Shown piece after piece: positions 1 to 7,456 of a stretch of DNA of 10,276 bases (the first letter of the stretch is position 1; each line of letters starts with the position of its first letter). The position numbers and the translations under genes are program-made. Under the pieces are notes generated by a model. The model was not told the origin of the DNA. It saw only the letters and a program-made list of their open reading frames with translations, and searched no databases. Source of the DNA: Chitinophagaceae bacterium (lineage in GTDB: Bacteria; Bacteroidota; Bacteroidia; Chitinophagales; Chitinophagaceae); contig CANIMM010000088.1 in the NCBI GenBank assembly GCA_947468255.1, forward strand, positions 1-10,276. The letters run 5' to 3'.

Positions 1-1045
1 ATGGCCAGTGGAGGCTATTATCGAGCGCAAGCAATTGATTGAGGCAGGAGGTTTAACCTGGACCGTGGTAGAAAGTTTGCCGGTAAGCGAGGACATGAAA
101 AAACACACGGGAGATTATATTGTTCATCTTGAAAATTACAAACAGAGTCTACGCAATTTGGCGGTATGTGGAATAAAGGTGGTGACCTATAATTTTATGC
201 CTATTTTGGATTGGATGCGCACGGATGTTTCCTATACCATGAAAGATGGCAGCAAGGCATTGTATTTTGAGCGACTTGCCTTTATTGCTTTTGATCTGTA
301 TATGCTAAAAAGGCCAGGAGCTGAAAAGGACTATTCTGCTATTGAAATTAAAAGCGCCCAAGACAAATTTGATTCAATGTCGGCAGAAGAAAAAGAAAGA
401 ATTTTTAGTAATACCTTGATGGGATTACCAGGCAGTGTTGTTTCTTTTACACCGGAGCAAATTTTAGCAGCATTGAAAACCTATGAAGGCATTGATGCGG
501 AAAAATTAAAAAAGCATTTGTTTTATTTTTTAGAGCAAGTGGTTCCTGTTGCAGAAGAATGCGGCTTAAAGATGGCGATTCATCCGGATGACCCACCCTA
601 CCCAATTTTGGGCCTTCCTAGAATTGTAAGTACCGAACAAGATGCAGCAGACATTATTAATGCGGTACCATCCGTTGCCAATGGATTGTGTTTTTGTACC
701 GGTTCATATGGTGCAAGGAAAGACAATGACATACCTGCAATGCTGAAGCGTTTTGGGGATCAGGTACACTTTTTACATTTGCGCAATACCAAGCGGGATA
801 ATGAAGGAAATTTTTATGAAGCGGATCATTTGGCGGGCGATACGGATATGTATGAAGTGGTAAAAGAAGTACTCAATATTCAAAAAAGAAGAAATATTTC
901 AATTCCCATGCGGCCCGATCATGGACACCAGATGCTAGATGACTTAAAAAAAGTTACCTATCCGGGCTATTCTGCTATAGGCAGGCTGAAAGGGTTGGCT
1001 GAATTGCGTGGGGTTGAATATGCAATTAATAAAAGCAATAGCTAA
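1..1045 (+). CDS. uxuA: mannonate dehydratase UxuA (5'-truncated by window edge)
   Basis: Converts D-mannonate to 2-dehydro-3-deoxy-D-gluconate in glucuronate catabolism, in the cytoplasm. The reading frame is already open at base 2 (W-P then V at the GTG at base 8), so that GTG is an internal valine codon, not a start. About 347 residues are visible, and roughly 40-45 N-terminal residues are missing compared with the usual length of about 390. Counting from base 8, family landmarks are IHPDDPPYPILGLPR at 191-205, CTGSYGARKDNDIPAML at 230-246, HFLHLRNT at 254-261 and MRPDHGHQMLDD at 301-312. By analogy with known UxuA structures the Mn ligands would be H192, C230, H257 and D304, and all are present. 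The C-terminus (PGYSAIGRLKGLAELRG) is typical. The gene ends 15 bp from the stop of the convergent GH3 gene. Any operon partners lie outside the window. The family assignment is very secure. Confidence 0.97.
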   Translation, partial: WPVEAIIERKQLIEAGGLTWTVVESLPVSEDMKKHTGDYIVHLENYKQSLRNLAVCGIKVVTYNFMPILDWMRTDVSYTMKDGSKALYFERLAFIAFDLYMLKRPGAEKDYSAIEIKSAQDKFDSMSAEEKERIFSNTLMGLPGSVVSFTPEQILAALKTYEGIDAEKLKKHLFYFLEQVVPVAEECGLKMAIHPDDPPYPILGLPRIVSTEQDAADIINAVPSVANGLCFCTGSYGARKDNDIPAMLKRFGDQVHFLHLRNTKRDNEGNFYEADHLAGDTDMYEVVKEVLNIQKRRNISIPMRPDHGHQMLDDLKKVTYPGYSAIGRLKGLAELRGVEYAINKSNS

Positions 1046-1060
1046 TTTTTTATATTCAGC

Positions 1061-4018
1061 CTATTTCGCTTCAGTCAAGATCGATTGGTAAATGATATCC
1101 TGAATCGTACTCCGCACATTCATTTTTGATAATAGCGGGTTGTCACCATTCGGCGTTACCCGATTGCTTAAAAAAACATACACTAATTTATTTACCGGAT
1201 CTGCCCAGGTGCAAGTGCCTGTAAAGCCGGTATGCCCAAAAGTAAGTGGGGAAGCCGCCAAACATGGATACGGATCAGGCCGGCTGTTATTATTTTTTTC
1301 GGGTTTATCAAAACCAAATCCTCGGCGACTGGTAGCACTATGGTAAGCGGTAAATAGGTCAATGGTTGCTTTTTGCAGGTACTGCTTACCGTTCATCGAT
1401 CCTCCGTTCATCAGCATTTGCATAATAACGGCAATGTCATGAGCATTGCTGAATAAACCAGCATGTCCGGATACACCGCCAAACATAGCCGCTCCCGGAT
1501 CATGAACATCTCCACGTATGAGCTGCTCACGAAACTGTTGTTCATTTTCTGTAGGCGCTATCTGGTTAAGGGGTAAGTATTCTCTAGGTCTAAAGCCGAT
1601 CGTAGCCAAGCCAAGCGGCGAATAGAATTCTTTTTTTGCATATTCGTTGAGCGGTATCCCACTGATGGCTTCTACTACTTTACCTAAATAAATAAAATCA
1701 TTGTCACTGTATACATATTTGTTGCCGGCGGCAACCGGACTCTTCGCAATTCTTTTGTACAAGCTATCTCGCCAATCGTTGCGCATAAATAAATTATCTG
1801 CTACCCTGATATTGAAGGAATCGGTTGGATGAGTAGAATATAAAGCAGCAAGGGGTTTGCCTGATATGTCGATGGTCTCTTTGTAAAAAGGAATAAACGC
1901 CACCAGCCCGGCCTGGTGTAGCAAAATATTTTCAATCAGCAGTTTTCCTTTGCTAGTCCTTTTAACAAGTGGTAAGTAATCGCCTAATGTTTTTTTTAAA
2001 TTTATCTTTCCCTGCTCATACAGTTTCATCAAAGAAATAGTAGTGGCACAAATTTTTGTTACTGAAGCCATATCATACACAGCGGATGTATTGGTGAATG
2101 GTAAGCCATCGTAATCATAATGACCAAATGCTTTGTTATAAGCAATCTTTCCATCCTTCACTACTAGCACAACGCAACCAGGGGTAGCTCCTTTTTGGAT
2201 GGCTAGGTTGGCAACAGAATCAATCTTGTTGAGTTCCATAGAATCAAGTCCTACGGATGCAGGACTTGCTGCTGGCAAGTTTGCTTCAGCCGTTATTACA
2301 CCGCTTCCAAATGGGTAGGCCTCGCAAATCGTTACCGGCAGTTTTCCTTTGGCGGGAATGATGCCTTGCAACAAATCGGCTGCAACATTTTGTATGATTG
2401 CGTCATCTTCATAGCAGGCTACTAAATTTTTTGCTCCACAGAAATTTTTAATAGCATAGGGATTTCCAAAAACAAATGTGGAAGCGTTGGTTTGCTCCTG
2501 CAATTGTTTGATAAGGTCAATGGCAAAAGAACTGATGCCAAAATTATTTGCAGGAACACGTTTATAACCATGCACTCCAATAATCACTTTTTGGTATCTA
2601 TTTTTGATTAGGTAAACGGTGGATAATATCCTGCTCGCATCCTGCAGATTGTTAAAATAAAAAGCATCTGCATCGTACTCTTTCTGCAAACGTTTGGCAA
2701 AATCGTTTGCACTATCAATTCCAATACCAACAAATACCACCGATTTTTTAAGGTTATTTTTTTCTTGGGTAAGCGGAAAAAAATCGCCATTGGTTTTATT
2801 TAATACGGTTAAGGCATTTTCGGCAACCAGCTTTCTCATGCTGCTTACTTTATTATTCAGATCGGCTGTTAGGTTGCGGGTTTCAATGGGCTGCAATTTT
2901 GAAAGACCGTATTGGTATTTTGCCATTAAAACCTTTTTGCAGTGCTGTTCAATTTCTGCCCAACTCAATTTTCCTTCTTGGATAGCAGTTTGTATTTTTT
3001 CAATGGCTAATGGAACATCGCCCGGAAGGCAAAGCATATCATTTCCTGCAATCAGCGACTGCAGTGCTGCTTCCTCATTGGGAAAGAATTTTTTTACTCC
3101 CTGCATTTCTAGGGCATCGGTAAAGGTTACTCCATGGTAACCCATTGTATTTCGCAATAGTCCGGTTACATTATTTTTTGAAATGGAGGTTGCCATGTTT
3201 GCCCCACTATCAATGGCGGGTACAAATAGATGCCCAATCATTACACTTCCAATACCGGCCTTAATAATTTCTCGGAAGGGATAAAGTTCAAGTGACTCCA
3301 GTTCAGCCATCGATTTTTTGATAATCGGAAGATCAAAATGCGAGTCAACGGCTACATCCCCGTGCCCTGGAAAATGTTTTGCACAGGCCATCACGCCCAT
3401 ATCTTGAAGGCCTTTCATATACTGTGTCCCAAACAGGGTTACTTTATATTTGTCCTCACCAAAACTGCGGTCGTTGATTACAGGGTTATCAGGATTGTTA
3501 TTAATATCCATCACAGGGGCATAATTAACCTGAATGCCTATCCGCTTACATTGTTCCGCAACCGTTTTGCCATATTGGTAAATGATGTCAGCATCTGATA
3601 CCGCTCCAAGCATCATCTGGTGAGGCAGTGGCAACACACTGTCGATCATACGCATACCAACACCCCATTCTGCGTCGATGCATATTAATATCGGCGTTTT
3701 GGCAGTAGCCTGCAATCGGTTGATGATGGTGGCTTGTTTTACTGGACTACCCTGAAAAAGGCAGATACCGCCGATATTGTATTTTCTAACGAGACTGTCA
3801 ACCGCATCATCCAAAAAAATGGCGGTCTTATTTTTTGCATCGTAGGTGGATAGTCTCACCACCATTAATTGTGCAATCTGTTCTGCATGACTCAAGGTTT
3901 TGAAAACACTATCAACCCATTCGGTTGCTTTTATCTTGGAGTAGGTTGACCTATTTTGTGCATGGAGGCTAAACGGTAAAGTAAAAACCACCAGCAACAG
4001 GAGTAAATAATTTTTCAT
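1061..4018 (-). CDS. exported GH3 N-acetylglucosaminidase (NagZ-type) fused to a beta-lactamase-fold serine hydrolase (AmiE/YbbE-type)
   Basis: A 985-residue protein with a Sec signal peptide (hydrophobic residues 4-18, probable cleavage after LHA at 20, no lipobox Cys), so probably periplasmic. Residues about 30-370 form a GH3 catalytic domain. It has the NagZ-type loop KHFPGHGDVAVDSH (214-227), whose Asp225/His227 pair replaces the usual acid/base, and the predicted nucleophile D301 in TFTDALEM. Residues about 395-580 look like a GH3 C-terminal alpha/beta domain. Residues about 590-980 are a PF00144 serine hydrolase with SVTK (S652/K655), YSD (Y770) and HTG (929-931) boxes. In Bacillus subtilis the separate neighbours NagZ (YbbD) and AmiE (YbbE, same fold) remove GlcNAc and then cleave MurNAc from the peptide of muropeptides. 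The fusion is therefore inferred to do both steps in cell-wall turnover; an esterase or peptidase role for the C-terminal half remains possible. The start is an ATG immediately before the signal peptide. The gene is divergent from mutL. Confidence 0.93.
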   Translation of the reverse strand: MKNYLLLLLVVFTLPFSLHAQNRSTYSKIKATEWVDSVFKTLSHAEQIAQLMVVRLSTYDAKNKTAIFLDDAVDSLVRKYNIGGICLFQGSPVKQATIINRLQATAKTPILICIDAEWGVGMRMIDSVLPLPHQMMLGAVSDADIIYQYGKTVAEQCKRIGIQVNYAPVMDINNNPDNPVINDRSFGEDKYKVTLFGTQYMKGLQDMGVMACAKHFPGHGDVAVDSHFDLPIIKKSMAELESLELYPFREIIKAGIGSVMIGHLFVPAIDSGANMATSISKNNVTGLLRNTMGYHGVTFTDALEMQGVKKFFPNEEAALQSLIAGNDMLCLPGDVPLAIEKIQTAIQEGKLSWAEIEQHCKKVLMAKYQYGLSKLQPIETRNLTADLNNKVSSMRKLVAENALTVLNKTNGDFFPLTQEKNNLKKSVVFVGIGIDSANDFAKRLQKEYDADAFYFNNLQDASRILSTVYLIKNRYQKVIIGVHGYKRVPANNFGISSFAIDLIKQLQEQTNASTFVFGNPYAIKNFCGAKNLVACYEDDAIIQNVAADLLQGIIPAKGKLPVTICEAYPFGSGVITAEANLPAASPASVGLDSMELNKIDSVANLAIQKGATPGCVVLVVKDGKIAYNKAFGHYDYDGLPFTNTSAVYDMASVTKICATTISLMKLYEQGKINLKKTLGDYLPLVKRTSKGKLLIENILLHQAGLVAFIPFYKETIDISGKPLAALYSTHPTDSFNIRVADNLFMRNDWRDSLYKRIAKSPVAAGNKYVYSDNDFIYLGKVVEAISGIPLNEYAKKEFYSPLGLATIGFRPREYLPLNQIAPTENEQQFREQLIRGDVHDPGAAMFGGVSGHAGLFSNAHDIAVIMQMLMNGGSMNGKQYLQKATIDLFTAYHSATSRRGFGFDKPEKNNNSRPDPYPCLAASPLTFGHTGFTGTCTWADPVNKLVYVFLSNRVTPNGDNPLLSKMNVRSTIQDIIYQSILTEAK

Positions 4019-4198
4019 CGTAATATGTCAGGTATATAGGCTCACAAAGTAGGAAGATTTCTAGAGTTATTTCTTTGCAATCTTTTTTTAACTTTTAAAT
4101 TGCTTTTTTTAAGTTTAAGACCAGCTGAAATAGGAAAAATGATCAATTACCCATTCCCCCATTTTCTACGTATTTTTACACAAAACAACGAATTTATT
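4019..4198. promoter_or_regulatory. divergent spacer between the GH3 fusion gene and mutL
   Basis: About 180 AT-rich bases must hold the promoters of both divergent genes. On the minus strand TACTTTG (4051-4045) lies 27 bases before the GH3 start; it resembles the Bacteroidota -7 element TAnnTTTG but is one base short. On the plus strand TTTCTTTG (about 4069-4076) is a one-mismatch match that could serve mutL. No clear -33 TTTG is correctly spaced for either. The purine-rich TAGGAAAA just before the ATG at 4139 could be a ribosome binding site if mutL starts there rather than at 4199. No RNA gene or strong hairpin was seen. Confidence 0.3.
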
Positions 4199-6037
4199 TT
4201 GCCTGATATCATTCAATTATTGCCCGATAATATAGCTAACCAAATAGCTGCCGGCGAAGTTATTCAACGCCCTGCCAGTGCTGTGAAGGAATTACTGGAA
4301 AATGCAGTGGATGCAGGGGCTACTGAAATAAAGTTAATTGTAAATGATGCAGGAAAGGCATTGATACAGGTTATTGACAACGGTAAAGGGATGAGCGAAA
4401 CAGATGCTCGAATGAGTTTTGAAAGACATGCTACTTCCAAAATAAAAAATATTGAAGATCTTTTTCATATTAAAACAATGGGGTTTCGGGGAGAGGCGCT
4501 TGCCAGTATTGCAGCAGTATCCCAAGTGGAATTGAAATCGAAAAAAGAAGCCGAAACCACCGGCACCTATATTGAAATTGACAACAGTGTGGTTAAGAAG
4601 CAGGAACCAGTTGCTATGGAGCAAGGAACTAGCATTGCCATGAAAAATCTTTTTTTTAATGTTCCGGCAAGAAGGAATTTTTTAAAAAGCAATCCTTCCG
4701 AACTTCGACATATTGTGGATGAATTTATTCGAGTTGCCATGTCATTTCCAGATATCTTTTTTTCGCTCACTAGTAATGGGCAAGAAGTTTTTCATTTGGA
4801 GCGGGCCACGTTAAAACAAAGAATTGTTCAAATACTGGGGAATAATTATTCGGCAAAGTTGGTCAGTGTAGAAGAGCAAACAGATTATATGAATATTTAT
4901 GGCTTTGTAGGAAAGCCAGAAACTGCAAAGAAAACCAGGGGGGATCAATATTTCTTTGTAAACAATCGATTTATTAAAAGCGCCTACCTCAATCATGCAG
5001 TGATGGGTGCATTTGATTCGATGATTGCAAAAGACAGTTTCCCGATGTACACCCTTTTTATAGATTTGGATCCCGCCCAATTGGATATTAATGTGCATCC
5101 CACCAAGCAAGAGATAAAGTTTGAAGATGAAAAAATTGTGTATGCTTTTGTACAAAGTGCTGTAAAACATGCGTTGGCTCAGTTCAGTATTTCACCTACG
5201 CTTGATTTTGAATTGGATCCATCTATTCAACAGTTGGATGCAGTAAGCAAACCTTTTACCGATGAAATAAAATCGTCTGTTGCTTCTTCTTCCCTTTACA
5301 ATACTTTTTCCCAAAAAAATCAGGCGCATTTTATTGAAAATAAAAGTGAGTTAAGGCATTGGCGCGAATTTTATGAGCCAGCCGCAAAGTCTTCATCGGG
5401 CAGTTCAATTGCTTCCTCAACTGAGGGAGAGACTGTTTCGCTGTATTCAGAAAAAAAACTGCAGGTATCAGATGAAAGTCCTTTGCAGCAAATGCATTCC
5501 ACCTATATCCTAGTTCAAAATGATGTCGGCTTTCTGGTGATTCACCAGCAAAATGCGCATGAAAGAATTTTGTACGAGCGATTTATTAAAGCTGTAGCTG
5601 GAAAACCAATCGCCATTCAGCAAAGTCTATTTCCACAAACAATGGAATTGGCTTCTGCCGATGTAGCGGTGCTGAATGAGTTGCTTCCCGACCTTCATTA
5701 TCTTGGGTATCACTTGGAACCCTTTGGCAACAATACTTTTGTAGTACAGGGGACTCCCGCAGATGTGGAACAGGGAAATGAGAAAGCTGCCATCGAAAAA
5801 ATGCTGGAGCAATACAAGCATTTTAGCAGCGACTTGAAATTTTCTAAGCGTGAAAAACTATTGCGTTCTTTGTCATGGCAACAGGCCATCAAACCGGGCA
5901 AGGCATTAACTCAAAAGGAAATGAAGTTGATCGTTCAGGATTTATTTATTTGCACGACTCCTAATATCACGCCCAATGGAAAACCTACGTATACGGTGTT
6001 TAAAAAACAGGAATTGGATCGGATGTTTGGAAGATAA
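4199..6037 (+). CDS. mutL: DNA mismatch repair protein MutL
   Basis: Links MutS mismatch recognition to strand removal. The N-terminal GHKL ATPase is intact: catalytic E31 and Mg-binding N35 in KELLENAVDAGAT, D60-N-G-K-G-M65, FERHATSKI (74-82), GFRGEALAS (95-103) and the DINVHPTKQEIKF segment (296-308). A Ser-rich linker (about 350-425) leads to a C-terminal dimerisation domain. There the endonuclease metal-site motifs are altered: DQHA(x)2E(x)4E reads HQQNAHERILYE (449-460), ACxxAV reads SWQQAI (559-564) and CPHGRPT reads TPNGKPT (591-597). I chose the TTG at 4199 because it gives the family-standard N-terminus MPDIIQLLPDNIANQ (612 aa). An ATG at 4139 preceded by AGGA would add 20 unconserved residues and is the main alternative. 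The stop lies 4 bp from the convergent PBP4 gene's stop. Identity is certain, the start less so. Confidence 0.97.
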   Translation: MPDIIQLLPDNIANQIAAGEVIQRPASAVKELLENAVDAGATEIKLIVNDAGKALIQVIDNGKGMSETDARMSFERHATSKIKNIEDLFHIKTMGFRGEALASIAAVSQVELKSKKEAETTGTYIEIDNSVVKKQEPVAMEQGTSIAMKNLFFNVPARRNFLKSNPSELRHIVDEFIRVAMSFPDIFFSLTSNGQEVFHLERATLKQRIVQILGNNYSAKLVSVEEQTDYMNIYGFVGKPETAKKTRGDQYFFVNNRFIKSAYLNHAVMGAFDSMIAKDSFPMYTLFIDLDPAQLDINVHPTKQEIKFEDEKIVYAFVQSAVKHALAQFSISPTLDFELDPSIQQLDAVSKPFTDEIKSSVASSSLYNTFSQKNQAHFIENKSELRHWREFYEPAAKSSSGSSIASSTEGETVSLYSEKKLQVSDESPLQQMHSTYILVQNDVGFLVIHQQNAHERILYERFIKAVAGKPIAIQQSLFPQTMELASADVAVLNELLPDLHYLGYHLEPFGNNTFVVQGTPADVEQGNEKAAIEKMLEQYKHFSSDLKFSKREKLLRSLSWQQAIKPGKALTQKEMKLIVQDLFICTTPNITPNGKPTYTVFKKQELDRMFGR

Positions 6038-6041
6038 CCGA

Positions 6042-7370
6042 TTAGAATTTTTCCCGGATATTGCTTAAAAATTTTTCAACTGCCCTGCGAACTGGACTGG
6101 CCCCTGTAGGGTACTGATTTACCAAAACTGAAAATAGTAATAGCTTGTTTTTTTTAGTGATCATGATACCACTGATGGCGCAATGGTTGCTTAGACTACC
6201 CGTTTTTGCAAAAATAAATTCAGCCTCTTTTTGGTAATATCCGGAAAGCGTTCCCTCTCCGCCGGTGGGCAAAATATTTTTTAAACGCTCGAGTCCAAAT
6301 TCATTTTTCAATTTATTGAGAATATATATAAAAGATTGCGGGGTAAATAAATTATAGCGGCTAAGTCCACTGCCATCTACCCATTTGGGTCGTTGGGGAA
6401 TATCTGCCAGGTCGAAATCTAAGAGGGTGTCAATTATTTTTTCATCACTCATGATGCCGAGGCGTTCATTACTTACCATTAACAATGTTTGCTCGGCAAA
6501 AAAATTGTCGCTAAGGTGCATCATGGGTTTAAACAAAGAATCGGTTGGCTGAGAGTGTAGGGTATTTCGTTGGATGAGCCTTGGGTTAGCGGAGGTGTAT
6601 TCGCCTATTTTTTTATGAAGGGTGTCTTCCAATAATTTGATGAAGGTAGATCTAGGAGTAGTTTCGTTAGAAGTTGTTTTGAATGGAATCCATTGCTCAG
6701 TAAATTTTGAGGCGGATTGGTATTGCGCATTAAATGAATTGTTTTCAAGCGGTCTTGCAATACTGAATTTTACTCCTGTTTTATTTTTAAGGGTTGTGTT
6801 TAGACCTTGAATAGAATGGTTATAAAAGATTGGGGGACTAACCGCAACGGAGTCATTTTGAAGAAAAAATTTTGCTAGATTTCCGTATATCGGCATTTCG
6901 CTTCTTTCTGCTGAATAGTCGCTCTGGTAATCATCCCAAGCCCAGCCTTTTCCTAATGGTGAAAAACGTTGAAGGTTTGAATCTTGTAGATAAGAATAGT
7001 TGCCTGCTTTGTTTAAAAAATCCAGAATAGGCTGGTTTTTAAAATCGGCATGTAAAAAAGTGGGGTCGCCGGTACCAATAATGGTAGTAAAATCGCCACT
7101 GTTCTTTTCGTACCTCAATCCCACCAAGCTATCTCCCAAATATTTCATGCCTGCATAGAGCGTAAACAATTTGGTATTGGAAGCTGGAACAAAATATTTG
7201 TCGGCATCAAAATTGAACCAATACTTATCTGTGGCAGGTTCATAAATACTAATCCCAATATGCCCACTACGGATGGCCGATTCTTTCAGCAAATCATTTT
7301 TTGCTTGAATGGAAATCTGTTTCGACACAGCGCAGGAGCTGAGCAGTATGACAAAAGCAGTTACCTTCAT
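6042..7370 (-). CDS. dacB: D-alanyl-D-alanine carboxypeptidase/endopeptidase, PBP4 (DacB) family, S13, probable lipoprotein
   Basis: A penicillin-binding protein of the S13 family that trims the terminal D-Ala of peptidoglycan stem peptides and/or cuts cross-links in the periplasm. All three active-site boxes are present (numbered from the start at 7370): SNTK at 64-67, SDN at 287-289 and KTG at 389-391. The family signatures TGDPTF (about 100-105) and DGSGLSRYN (332-340) also fit. The preferred start at 7370 gives 442 residues beginning MKVTAFVILLSSC, a short lipoprotein signal with lipobox LSSC and Cys13 as the lipidated residue. The frame stays open upstream to an ATG at 7457 that overlaps the stop of the preceding arginase-family gene as TAATG. 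That start would add 29 residues and bury the signal peptide; an ATG at 7424 is intermediate. It is probably co-transcribed with the arginase-family gene. Family assignment is secure; the dacB symbol is by family only. Confidence 0.93.
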   Translation of the reverse strand: MKVTAFVILLSSCAVSKQISIQAKNDLLKESAIRSGHIGISIYEPATDKYWFNFDADKYFVPASNTKLFTLYAGMKYLGDSLVGLRYEKNSGDFTTIIGTGDPTFLHADFKNQPILDFLNKAGNYSYLQDSNLQRFSPLGKGWAWDDYQSDYSAERSEMPIYGNLAKFFLQNDSVAVSPPIFYNHSIQGLNTTLKNKTGVKFSIARPLENNSFNAQYQSASKFTEQWIPFKTTSNETTPRSTFIKLLEDTLHKKIGEYTSANPRLIQRNTLHSQPTDSLFKPMMHLSDNFFAEQTLLMVSNERLGIMSDEKIIDTLLDFDLADIPQRPKWVDGSGLSRYNLFTPQSFIYILNKLKNEFGLERLKNILPTGGEGTLSGYYQKEAEFIFAKTGSLSNHCAISGIMITKKNKLLLFSVLVNQYPTGASPVRRAVEKFLSNIREKF

Positions 7371-7456
7371 AAAGGCAGCTGCTTTGCTATTAATAAAAAA
7401 ATTGCAAGAGTCAGTATAGTTCATAAAGACAATTTTATAGTGGCTGAATTCAGCCA

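Noticed and set aside
8..10. GTG at base 8 as the uxuA start codon
   Set aside because: The frame is open to the left edge (W-P-V) and the family N-terminus needs about 40 more residues, so this is an internal valine.
2694..3140. 148-codon plus-strand open frame opposite the GH3 fusion gene
   Set aside because: It lies wholly antisense to a clearly conserved gene, and its translation shows no family motif or sensible domain. It is an antisense shadow.
4811..5170. 119-codon minus-strand open frame opposite mutL
   Set aside because: Antisense to the conserved MutL ATPase/transducer region, and its composition (I/F/L/Y-rich) is typical of AT-rich shadow frames.
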